A stretch of 36,772 nucleotides of DNA from an uncultured Lachnospiraceae bacterium (lineage in GTDB: Bacteria; Bacillota; Clostridia; Lachnospirales; Lachnospiraceae). A program made the position numbers and the translations under genes. The stretch is from contig CADANR010000011.1 of the NCBI GenBank assembly GCA_902789265.1, positions 1-36,772 on the forward strand, written 5' to 3'. Each line of letters starts with the position of its first letter. The first letter of the stretch is position 1. The notes beneath the pieces were generated by a model. That model saw only the letters and a list, made by a program, of their open reading frames with translations. It was not told the origin of the DNA and searched no databases. Of the stretch, positions 16,404 to 23,817 are shown piece by piece.

Positions 16404-16960
16404 GAGTAATTGCAGGAACAGCAAGGAGCATCCCTTTAATCACTCCGAAAGGTGATAAAACGCGTCCTACCATTGACAAACATAAGGAAACACTGTTTAA
16501 TTGTTTAGCAGACATGCTCTATGACTCGGTTTTTCTGGATTTGTACAGCGGTTCCGGCGGAATCGGAATAGAAGCTTTATCGAGAGGTGCCAAAGTTTCT
16601 TATTTCGCAGAAAACGATAACGACGCCATCCGCTGTATTAAGGAAAACTTAAAGAAAACAAGGTTAGAAGAGCGTGGCAGAATCGTAAAAAGGGATGTTA
16701 AAGATGCAATTCGTTTAAGCATGCTGGAAACGGCGGATATCATTTTTATGGATCCTCCGTTTTTAACCCATGCGGAAACCGAAATCATTCCGTTAATAAT
16801 GGAACACAATCTGTTAAAAGAGGACGGAATCATCGTGGTGGAATGCAACGAAGATGCCGGATTTGATTTCCTGGAACGGTTAAACCTTGAAATATATAAG
16901 GAAAAGAACTATAAAAGCTGCAGACATGTTTTCATCAGAATAAAGGAGAATGCGATATGA
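16400..16960 (+). CDS. rsmD: 16S rRNA (guanine(966)-N2)-methyltransferase RsmD
   Basis: This class I SAM-dependent methyltransferase modifies G966 of 16S rRNA in the small subunit. It starts MRVIAGTARSIPL, typical of RsmD, has TRPTIDKHKETLFN, the SAM motif DLYSGSGGIGIEALSRGA (from 47) and the catalytic DPPF (118-121), and ends at 186 aa, normal length. The ATGA overlaps at both ends (with the topoisomerase gene and with coaD) show tight translational coupling. rsmD-coaD is a conserved pair in Firmicutes. Confidence 0.96.
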   Translation: MRVIAGTARSIPLITPKGDKTRPTIDKHKETLFNCLADMLYDSVFLDLYSGSGGIGIEALSRGAKVSYFAENDNDAIRCIKENLKKTRLEERGRIVKRDVKDAIRLSMLETADIIFMDPPFLTHAETEIIPLIMEHNLLKEDGIIVVECNEDAGFDFLERLNLEIYKEKNYKSCRHVFIRIKENAI

Positions 16961-17445
16961 GTACAGCCATTTATCCCGGCAGTTTCGATCCCGTAACCTA
17001 CGGTCATATCGATATTATCACGAGGGCAAGCAGGATTTTTGACCATATTATCGTTGCCGTGTTAAATAATCCTTCAAAATCGCCCTTGTTTACAGTAGAA
17101 GAACGTGTTACAATGTTACGTGAGGTTACTGCGCACCTGCCTAATGTGGAGATTGATTCCTTCTCCGGACTCTTAATTGATTATGCAAGAGAGAGAAACT
17201 GCCACATCGCAATCAGAGGACTTCGGGCTATAACGGACTTTGATTACGAACTGCATTTCGCACAGACAAACTCGACCATATCAAGAGGAGATCTCGAAAC
17301 CGTGTTCTTAACAACGGACCTTGCATATTCGTTCCTTTCTTCCTCAACGGTCAGAGAAATTGCCTCGTTTCACGGTGACATTTCACAGCTCGTACCGAAA
17401 TATGTTGCCACGAAGCTTTACCGGAAATACGGATTTGAAATTTAA
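16957..17445 (+). CDS. coaD: Pantetheine-phosphate adenylyltransferase
   Basis: This enzyme transfers AMP from ATP to 4'-phosphopantetheine, the penultimate step of coenzyme A synthesis. The nucleotidyltransferase signature is YPGSFDPVTYGHIDII (T14-x-G-H17), followed by RGLRAITDFDYELHFAQTN and the ISSS-type ATP motif as FLSSSTVREIASF. Length 162 is normal. It overlaps rsmD by 4 bases. Confidence 0.98.
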   Translation: MSTAIYPGSFDPVTYGHIDIITRASRIFDHIIVAVLNNPSKSPLFTVEERVTMLREVTAHLPNVEIDSFSGLLIDYARERNCHIAIRGLRAITDFDYELHFAQTNSTISRGDLETVFLTTDLAYSFLSSSTVREIASFHGDISQLVPKYVATKLYRKYGFEI

Positions 17446-17505
17446 AATCCATGCCGGTCGCTTTCCATACAAAATCATTTTGTGTAAATCAAAAGGAGAA
17501 TAAAA

Positions 17506-18138
17506 ATGCAAAGCAAAATTGAACAAACCATCAAGGACATTGAAGATTATATCGATGGTTGCAAGGGAACCATTTTTGCACCGAACAAAATCACGGTGGA
17601 CAAAGAAGAGTTTATGGAGCTGATTGAGGAATTAAAAGCAAGCACTCCCGATGAAATCAAGGCTCTTCGCAAGATAGTTTCCAACAAGGATGCTATTATT
17701 AACGACGCAAAGAAAAAAGCACAAGCTTTAATTGACGATGCATCTGCAAGAACCAACCAGATGGTCAGTGAACATGAAATTGTTCAGGCAGCATATGCAC
17801 AGTCCGATGAAGTAATGAGACTGGCTACCGCACAGGCTCAGGAGATTCTTGATAACGCAACGGCAGAAGCAAATCAGATTAAAGAAGCAGCAATTGCCTA
17901 TACCGATGAACTGATGGCAGAAATCGAGAAGGTTATTGCACAGGCCATGGAAAGCAACGAAAAGAAATACAACGAACAGCAGGCAGCACTTGATCGTTAT
18001 TACAATACATTAAAAGAAAACCGTGCCGAACTGTATCCGGAGCGCATTGATGCTACGGTACAGATGCCGATAGGAAATACGGACAGCTTTTCCGGACTTC
18101 CTTCCTCTACCGGAGAATTAAATCTTGACATGGTATAG
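17506..18138 (+). CDS. Coiled-coil protein of unknown function, downstream of coaD
   Basis: A 210-residue soluble protein, mostly predicted helix and coiled coil between about 45 and 175, rich in Ala, Glu, Lys and Gln (AKKKAQALIDDASARTNQM, AQAQEILDNATAEANQIKEA). This region resembles the stalks of ATP-synthase b/V-type H subunits and DivIVA-like proteins, which is a composition effect rather than proof of kinship. No membrane segment is seen. The C-terminus (TVQMPIGNTDSFSG onward) looks disordered. AAAGGAG precedes the start; a terminator follows. Function unknown. Confidence 0.8.
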   Translation: MQSKIEQTIKDIEDYIDGCKGTIFAPNKITVDKEEFMELIEELKASTPDEIKALRKIVSNKDAIINDAKKKAQALIDDASARTNQMVSEHEIVQAAYAQSDEVMRLATAQAQEILDNATAEANQIKEAAIAYTDELMAEIEKVIAQAMESNEKKYNEQQAALDRYYNTLKENRAELYPERIDATVQMPIGNTDSFSGLPSSTGELNLDMV

Positions 18139-18172
18139 GAACCAATAATGTGAAATGTGCTAAAAGCAAAAG

Positions 18173-18206
18173 AAAACCGGTTTCTTCATGAGGGACCGGT
18201 TTTTTC
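18173..18206 (+). terminator. Rho-independent terminator after the coiled-coil gene
   Basis: AAAACCGGT (18173-18181) pairs with ACCGGTTTT (18195-18203) across a 13-base loop, followed by T residues. It ends the topoisomerase-rsmD-coaD operon. Confidence 0.85.
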
Positions 18207-18256
18207 AATAAAATACTGTTATTCTTAATTAATAAAAATATAAAATTTCAGTTGCC

Positions 18257-19585
18257 ATGAATCAATGTAAATTTCACAAAAACAGAATACGAATTCTTTC
18301 CGGAGTTATTGCACTTACTCTGTTAATATTCTATGTTCTTATTCCGGTTTCCGTTTATGCCGCTCCTGCAAAGGATGATTCGATCATCGTAGTGATTGAT
18401 GCCGGAAACGGCGGTAAGAGTACCGGCGGCGAATATTTTGATTTAAAGGAAAAAGACTTAAATCTTGCGGTTGCTAAGTCCATCAAGGAATATTTAAGCA
18501 GATTCGACCATGTGAAGGTTCTGCTTACAAGAAAAGACGATAAGAACTTAAAGATTGCTGAACGGGCAAAGTATGCAAAGGCAAAAAAAGCCGATTATGT
18601 CATCAGCATACGTTTCAACGAATCGGAGTTTCACAGACAGACCGGTTCAGAAATCTATGTTCCTTCCAACGAAAAGCTTCAGAAATCCATTATGCCGATT
18701 GCTCAGTCCGTAGCGGAAGGCTTACAGGGAATGGGCATTTTTAACGCAGGAATCTACACCTGTACAGACTCCGAAGGCAAGGAATACTACGGGCTTATCA
18801 GAAACTGTGAGGATCAAGGAAACATTCCTTCCATGATTATCGCGCATCTTTATATGGACAGAGAAGAGTATCTTCCCTACATCAATTCTCCGGAAGCCCT
18901 GGATGAGATCGGAAAAAATGACGCAATTGCAATTGCACGTGCCCTGCATTTGAATTCCAATTCCATGATTTATAAATTCGAAGGCACTCCGGATGTGGAG
19001 TATTCCGATCCTTATGAAATAAAGGACAGTTCCAAATATCCCGAAGATGTAAGCGTTTCCGTAAAGGATTATGAGCAGCTTACAAACAGGGCATGTAAGA
19101 TTACTTTTTCCGTCAATGCATCTGCTGCAAATTCCGTTTTGTCCGGATACCGTTATTCCATAGACGGCGGAAAGCATTATTCGGAATTAAGGGAATTTGA
19201 CTACGGAACAAAGGGAGATTTCACTGAAATTATCCGTAAGAATGAAAATAAAATCGTTGTTGTTGTAGCATACAGTAAAGAAGGTTTGAGCGTTACCAGT
19301 AATATGCTGGATGCCATTAACGAAGTGGAACTTGATCCCGAATTTACAAAGCATAAACAGGAAGCGGAAGCTGCGGCTTTGCCGGAAGCTTCCTCGGAAG
19401 GAACATCGGAAGAGGTTGCGGAAATAATTGAAATCACATCGGATTCCAATGAAACAACCGCCGATATTCATGACCACGATCCGAAAATAAACTCCACACA
19501 GTCCGTTGTTGTAATTTTCGGTGCTTTCATGGGACTTTCAATCTGCGCTCTTTTATATTTTATTCAGAAAAAAGAAACCAAGTAA
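18257..19585 (+). CDS. Amidase_3-like (N-acetylmuramoyl-L-alanine amidase fold) protein lacking catalytic residues
   Basis: This is an exported, membrane-tethered homologue of zinc cell-wall amidases. A signal peptide/anchor (about 11-36, ending VYAAPA) is followed by an Amidase_3-like domain (43-235): VVIDAGNGGKSTG, LKEKDLNLAVAKSI, VLLTRKDD, ADYVISIRFNESE. In active enzymes these read DAGHGG, an EKD Glu, SIHANA and a late LVE. Here the ligands are N51, E65 and R119, with A196 in place of the catalytic Glu, so three of four are lost. An immunoglobulin-like or unassigned region (about 265-345), an acidic linker and a C-terminal membrane helix (about 415-436) follow. No clear ribosome site is visible. 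It is probably a binding or regulatory protein. Confidence 0.75.
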   Translation: MNQCKFHKNRIRILSGVIALTLLIFYVLIPVSVYAAPAKDDSIIVVIDAGNGGKSTGGEYFDLKEKDLNLAVAKSIKEYLSRFDHVKVLLTRKDDKNLKIAERAKYAKAKKADYVISIRFNESEFHRQTGSEIYVPSNEKLQKSIMPIAQSVAEGLQGMGIFNAGIYTCTDSEGKEYYGLIRNCEDQGNIPSMIIAHLYMDREEYLPYINSPEALDEIGKNDAIAIARALHLNSNSMIYKFEGTPDVEYSDPYEIKDSSKYPEDVSVSVKDYEQLTNRACKITFSVNASAANSVLSGYRYSIDGGKHYSELREFDYGTKGDFTEIIRKNENKIVVVVAYSKEGLSVTSNMLDAINEVELDPEFTKHKQEAEAAALPEASSEGTSEEVAEIIEITSDSNETTADIHDHDPKINSTQSVVVIFGAFMGLSICALLYFIQKKETK

Positions 19586-19592
19586 CCTGAGT

Positions 19593-20306
19593 ATGCGACT
19601 TGATAAATTCTTAAGCGAAACGAATACCCTTACCAGAAGCGAAGCAAAAGCCGCAATCAAAAAGGGACAGGTTTTTGTAAACGGTTCCGTGAATAAGGAT
19701 CCCGGTGCCAACATTTCCGAGACTACAGATGAGATCAGATTTCAAAACAGGGTAATTGAATACCGCAAATTTCTGTATTTTGTCTTAAATAAACCGGCCG
19801 GATATGTGGTTTCCGAAAACGAAGAAGACGGTGAACCGGTATCAAAGTTACTCCCCGAAGAGTATAAAAGCCGATTAAAGCCGGTCGGAAGACTGGACAA
19901 AAACACATCCGGGTTACTTCTTTTTACAAACGACGGTGAGACTGCCCACATCCTTCTTTCCCCCAAAAACCATGTTGAGAAAACCTACCTGGTCAAATGT
20001 GAAAAAGACGTTTCGGATGAGGATATAAGACGTTTGTCAGAAGGCGTAAATTTAGGAGACGGAGAAATATCCCTTCCTGCAAAAGTGAAACGGGGAGAGG
20101 ATGAAACCGAACTATATCTGACCATTCACGAAGGGAAGTACCATCAGGTGAAAAGAATGATGGTTGCAACCTGCAATAAAGTAATCTTTTTAAAAAGAAT
20201 CTCTTTCGGCGGACTGGCGTTAGAGAATCTTTCAATAGAAGAAGGAGAAGGACGGCTTCTGAACAGTGAAGAAGCCGACATTCTCTTAGCGAAAGGAATA
20301 AAATGA
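19593..20306 (+). CDS. RsuA/RluB/E/F family rRNA pseudouridine synthase
   Basis: This enzyme converts a specific uridine of rRNA to pseudouridine. An N-terminal S4 RNA-binding domain (1-60, MRLDKFLSETNTLTRSEAKA) precedes the catalytic domain, with LNKPAGYVVS, the active-site GRLDKNTSGLLLFTNDGE (D102) and the family EGKYHQVKRMM motif. Length 237 fits RsuA-type enzymes. Start ATG 19593 gives the normal S4 opening, 7 bases after the amidase-like gene; the frame is open further upstream but that overlaps the other gene. The target position cannot be told from sequence. Confidence 0.93.
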   Translation: MRLDKFLSETNTLTRSEAKAAIKKGQVFVNGSVNKDPGANISETTDEIRFQNRVIEYRKFLYFVLNKPAGYVVSENEEDGEPVSKLLPEEYKSRLKPVGRLDKNTSGLLLFTNDGETAHILLSPKNHVEKTYLVKCEKDVSDEDIRRLSEGVNLGDGEISLPAKVKRGEDETELYLTIHEGKYHQVKRMMVATCNKVIFLKRISFGGLALENLSIEEGEGRLLNSEEADILLAKGIK

Positions 20307-20881
20307 TTTTTCAAAAAAAGAAAGGGCAGTTTGCTTATTTAAAAAAAGCACCCGTTTATCAGGGACTCTTTACTTTGCTTTTGATGATTCTGCCCGCAGG
20401 TCTTTTCTTTATCGGTTTTTTCACAACCCACACTCCAAAGAATCTGTTTACGGTTGCCGCAGTGGTAGGAATGTTGCCTGCTGCCAAGGGAATTGTTTCT
20501 TTTATTATGTATCTGCGCGCCGAAAAACATACCTGTCCGGATGAACTGCATAATAAAATTACGCCATATGAAGGCAAGAATATTTTAATCGGCTACGATT
20601 ATTATCTGACCAGTTATTCGGTCAATTACCCCGTATGCGTTGCCGCTGTCGGAAAGAATGTCCTTGTCGGACTGACGCTGGATTCGAAAACCAAATGCAA
20701 TGACGTGGAAGCACATCTGAAAGAGTATTTAAAGAAGAATGAAATATCCGATATCACGGTTAAAATCTTTGATACCGAAGAAAAATTCTTATCAAGACTG
20801 GAATCCTTGTCATCTTCCGAAGATCAGGCAAGTGAGAATGAAACGCGTGCATTTTTATTATTAAGTTCACTGGCTCTGTAA
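20303..20881 (+). CDS. Hypothetical membrane protein with two N-terminal membrane segments
   Basis: A 192-residue protein I do not recognise. Two hydrophobic segments (about 20-41 and 48-70) form a hairpin, so both ends should be on the same, probably cytoplasmic, side. The rest is a soluble domain of about 110 residues with GKNILIGYDYYLTSYSVNYPV and VGLTLDSKTKCNDVEAHLKEYL. It overlaps the pseudouridine synthase gene by 4 bases (ATGA) and precedes a second such gene by 13 bases, so it is co-translated with RNA-modification genes. Confidence 0.75.
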   Translation: MIFQKKKGQFAYLKKAPVYQGLFTLLLMILPAGLFFIGFFTTHTPKNLFTVAAVVGMLPAAKGIVSFIMYLRAEKHTCPDELHNKITPYEGKNILIGYDYYLTSYSVNYPVCVAAVGKNVLVGLTLDSKTKCNDVEAHLKEYLKKNEISDITVKIFDTEEKFLSRLESLSSSEDQASENETRAFLLLSSLAL

Positions 20882-20894
20882 CAGGTAAATTAAT

Positions 20895-21869
20895 ATGATT
20901 GAATGGAAAGTAGCCCGATCCGAAGCCGGCGGCCGGCTTGATAAATTTATAAAATCAAGGCTGAAAGAAGCTCCGGATTCTTTTATTTATAAAATGGCCA
21001 GAAAGAAGAATCTGGTTTTAAATGATGCAAGATGCACCGGCAAAGAATTGCTTAAGTCCGGAGACAGCATTAAACTCTATGTTTCCGATGAAACGATTGC
21101 ATTATTTTCTTCGGAAAAATCGACGGATTCAAAAGTTTCCATGTATACGGACGCATACCAAAAGCTGAAGGAAATCCAGGTAATAGAAGAGTATTCCGAT
21201 TTGCTTTTTCTGTATAAACCGGCCGGAATTTTAAGCCAGAAGGCGAAGAATTCGGATTTGTCCGTAAATGAATGGCTGATCGGGTATCTTTTATCAAATA
21301 ATGAAATAACCGAAGAATCGCTTCGGATTTTTCATCCTTCCGTATTAAATCGTTTGGACCGGAATACAAGCGGCATTGTTATTTGCGGAAAAACTCCCTT
21401 GGGAAGCAGATTCGGAAGCGCGCTTTTAAAAGACCGAACACTTCATAAGTATTATCATTGCATTGTTTACGGCGAATGCCGGCTTTCCGGAACGTATAAA
21501 GGATATTTATATAAGGACAAAAGCGACAATCTGGTTTCCTTTTATACCGATGAAGGAAAGATTCCGGGAAATAAAGTGGCGGAAGCAAAGCCCGTCAGTC
21601 TTTCGGTGAAGCCTTTAACAGAAGCAAATAATAAAACCTTACTGGAAATCGAACTGCATACCGGAAAAAGTCATCAGATCCGCGTAATGCTTAAAAACTT
21701 AGGCTTTCCGATCGTTGGAGATCCGAAATACGGAAAAGTTTCCGCCCAAAATCAATCTTCCGGGCAGATGCTTTGTGCAGTACGGCTGGAATTCCCGGAA
21801 ATTAACGGCGATATTGCTTATTTAAGCAAACGGATTATTACTTGCAAAGCTCCTTTTTCATTGCATTAA
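20895..21869 (+). CDS. RluA family pseudouridine synthase
   Basis: This is a 23S rRNA or tRNA uridine isomerase of the RluA/C/D family. An S4-like start (AGGRLDKFIKSRLKEAP) precedes the catalytic domain with FLYKPAGIL, the active-site VLNRLDRNTSGIVICGKT (D155), the HKYYHCIVYGE segment and ELHTGKSHQIRVMLKNLGFPIVGDPKYG near the C-terminus. Length 324 is normal. The target uridine cannot be predicted. The stop is followed within a few bases by the promoter of the histidine cluster; I see no terminator between them. Confidence 0.94.
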   Translation: MIEWKVARSEAGGRLDKFIKSRLKEAPDSFIYKMARKKNLVLNDARCTGKELLKSGDSIKLYVSDETIALFSSEKSTDSKVSMYTDAYQKLKEIQVIEEYSDLLFLYKPAGILSQKAKNSDLSVNEWLIGYLLSNNEITEESLRIFHPSVLNRLDRNTSGIVICGKTPLGSRFGSALLKDRTLHKYYHCIVYGECRLSGTYKGYLYKDKSDNLVSFYTDEGKIPGNKVAEAKPVSLSVKPLTEANNKTLLEIELHTGKSHQIRVMLKNLGFPIVGDPKYGKVSAQNQSSGQMLCAVRLEFPEINGDIAYLSKRIITCKAPFSLH

Positions 21870-21875
21870 TCACAT

Positions 21876-21904
21876 TTGACAAAAGGATGTACTTTCTGTA
21901 TAAT
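21876..21904 (+). promoter_or_regulatory. Consensus sigma-A promoter for the his cluster
   Basis: TTGACA (21876-21881), a 17-base spacer and TATAAT (21899-21904): both hexamers are perfect. The leader to hisZ is about 50 bases and has no room for a T-box or long attenuator. Confidence 0.9.
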
Positions 21905-21913
21905 TTACTACGC

Positions 21914-21945
21914 TATCACTCTAATTTATTATCACTTTAATTTGT
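21914..21945 (+). repeat. Tandem 16-base repeat in the hisZ leader
   Basis: TATCACTCTAATTTAT (21914-21929) is followed head-to-tail by TATCACTTTAATTTGT (21930-21945), 14 of 16 matching. It starts about 10 bases after the -10 box, a position suited to a repressor. Confidence 0.5.
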
Positions 21946-21960
21946 TAAAGCGAGGGTATT

Positions 21961-23139
21961 ATGATTTCATTATTACACACTCCGGACGGAGTAAGAGATT
22001 TATACGGCGCCGAATTAAAAGAAAAGAAGCGCCTTGCGGCATCCATTAACAGGACCATCGAATTATACGGATACGATGCACTGGATACGCCTGCATTCGA
22101 ATATTTTGATGTATTTTCCAAAGATATCGGAACAACACCGTCCAAGGATTTATATAAATTCTTTGACAAAGAAGGCAATACACTGGTATTAAGACCGGAC
22201 TTTACGCCTTCCGTTGCAAGATGTGCGGCAAAGTATTTCTCCGAAGAGAAGTTGCCGCTTCGTTTCTGTTATGAAGGAAATACTTATATCAATACTTCCG
22301 AACTTCAGGGAAAATTAAAAGAAACGACGCAAATCGGCTTTGAATTAATCAACGATTCCTCCATTTATGCGGATGTTGAGGCAATCACAATTGTTATCGA
22401 GAGTCTTTTGAATTCCGGTTTAAAGGAATTCCAGATCAGCATCGGAGAGAGCAATTATTTCAAGGGAATCTGTGAGGAAGCAAACCTGGACGAAGAAACC
22501 GAGCTTACGCTCCGCGATTATATTACTTCCAAGAATTTCTACGGCTCCCGCGAATTCTTATCCGAGCAGAAGATTGATGCAACCCTTTTAGATAAGCTGG
22601 AAGCAATTTCCAAAGTGTTCCTTCCGCAAAAGGATTTGGAAGCCTTGTATGAGAATGCAACCAATGAAAGATCCCGAAATGCCATCAAGCGACTTCTCGA
22701 TATTCAGAGTCTGCTTGCCAAAGCCGGATATGACCGTTTTGTTTCCTTTGATTTGTCCATGCTTTCGAAATACCATTATTACACCGGAATCATCTTTACC
22801 GCATATACCTACGGCGTCGGTGATTCCATCGTAAAAGGCGGCAGATACGATAAGTTAATCGGTCAGTTCGGAAAAGAAGCGCCCTCGGTCGGATGTGTTT
22901 TCCAGATTGACGAAATCTTAAATGCAATCAGAAGAAATCACTTATCCTTTACGGATAACGATCAGAAAAAAACGCTGATTGTTTATAAGCCGGAAAATTA
23001 TGAAAAAGCCCTGGAAGAAGCAAGAAAAATCCGAAAAGATGATATTCCCGCAGAACTGGTTTTTTGGGAAGAAGGCTTTTCCAAAGAATATTACGAGAAA
23101 AAAGCGGCTGAAACCGGAAATCAGTGCTTTTTCATCTAA
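21961..23139 (+). CDS. hisZ: ATP phosphoribosyltransferase regulatory subunit HisZ
   Basis: HisZ is a histidyl-tRNA synthetase-like protein with no charging activity that binds the short HisG and makes it active and histidine-sensitive. The class II synthetase-like core is visible: HTPDGVRDLYG, the motif-2-like TLVLRPDFTPSVARCAAKYF, RFCYEGNTY, and the late YYTGIIFTAYTYGVGDSIVKGGRYDKL and APSVGCVFQIDEI. At 392 aa it lacks the full anticodon-binding domain of HisS. It is first in the cluster and just ahead of hisG. Confidence 0.95.
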   Translation: MISLLHTPDGVRDLYGAELKEKKRLAASINRTIELYGYDALDTPAFEYFDVFSKDIGTTPSKDLYKFFDKEGNTLVLRPDFTPSVARCAAKYFSEEKLPLRFCYEGNTYINTSELQGKLKETTQIGFELINDSSIYADVEAITIVIESLLNSGLKEFQISIGESNYFKGICEEANLDEETELTLRDYITSKNFYGSREFLSEQKIDATLLDKLEAISKVFLPQKDLEALYENATNERSRNAIKRLLDIQSLLAKAGYDRFVSFDLSMLSKYHYYTGIIFTAYTYGVGDSIVKGGRYDKLIGQFGKEAPSVGCVFQIDEILNAIRRNHLSFTDNDQKKTLIVYKPENYEKALEEARKIRKDDIPAELVFWEEGFSKEYYEKKAAETGNQCFFI

Positions 23140-23159
23140 ATAGTTTTAAGGAGTATAAA

Positions 23160-23813
23160 ATGGATAACGAAAAATATATCGTGTTTGCACTGTGCAAAGG
23201 AAGACTTGCATTTAAAACACTGGAATTACTTGAGAAAATCGGTATTACCTGCGAGGAAATGTACGATAAGGATACGAGAAAGCTGGTATTCGTCAATGAA
23301 GACCTGCGGCTTAAATTTTTCCTTGCAAAAGGTCCCGATGTCCCGACCTATGTAGAGTACGGAGCAGCCGATATCGGCGTTGTCGGATCGGACATCATTC
23401 TGGAAGAAAACAGAAGAGTATATGAGGTTCTGGATTTGGGATTCGGAAAATGCCGCATGTGTGTCTGCGGGCCGGAAAGCGCAAGGGAGCTTTTAAAGCA
23501 TCGTGAGAGAATCCGCGTGGCAACGAAATACCCGATTATCGCAAAGGATTATTTCTTTAACCGCAAGAACCAGACCGTGGACATTATCAAATTAAACGGA
23601 TCCGTGGAACTCGGTCCCATTGTCGGTTTATCGGACGTTATCGTGGACATTGTGGAAACCGGAAGTACCCTAAGGGAAAACGGGCTGGATGTTTTGGAAG
23701 AGATTTGTCCGCTTTCTGCCAGAGTCATTGTAAACCGTGTCAGTATGAAGATGCAAAACGAACGGATTTGCGATATAATAGATAAGTTAAAGTTTGAACT
23801 GGAAAGGGAATGA
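23160..23813 (+). CDS. hisG: ATP phosphoribosyltransferase, short form
   Basis: This catalyses the first step of histidine synthesis, joining ATP and PRPP. At 217 aa it is the short HisG, without the C-terminal regulatory domain, which needs HisZ, encoded immediately upstream. Visible motifs are ALCKGRL, LAKGPDVPTYVEYGAADIGVVGSD, RVATKYP and the PRPP-binding DVIVDIVETGSTLRENGL. Start ATG 23160 follows AAGGAG; 20 bases separate it from hisZ. Confidence 0.97.
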   Translation: MDNEKYIVFALCKGRLAFKTLELLEKIGITCEEMYDKDTRKLVFVNEDLRLKFFLAKGPDVPTYVEYGAADIGVVGSDIILEENRRVYEVLDLGFGKCRMCVCGPESARELLKHRERIRVATKYPIIAKDYFFNRKNQTVDIIKLNGSVELGPIVGLSDVIVDIVETGSTLRENGLDVLEEICPLSARVIVNRVSMKMQNERICDIIDKLKFELERE

Positions 23814-23817
23814 TTTC

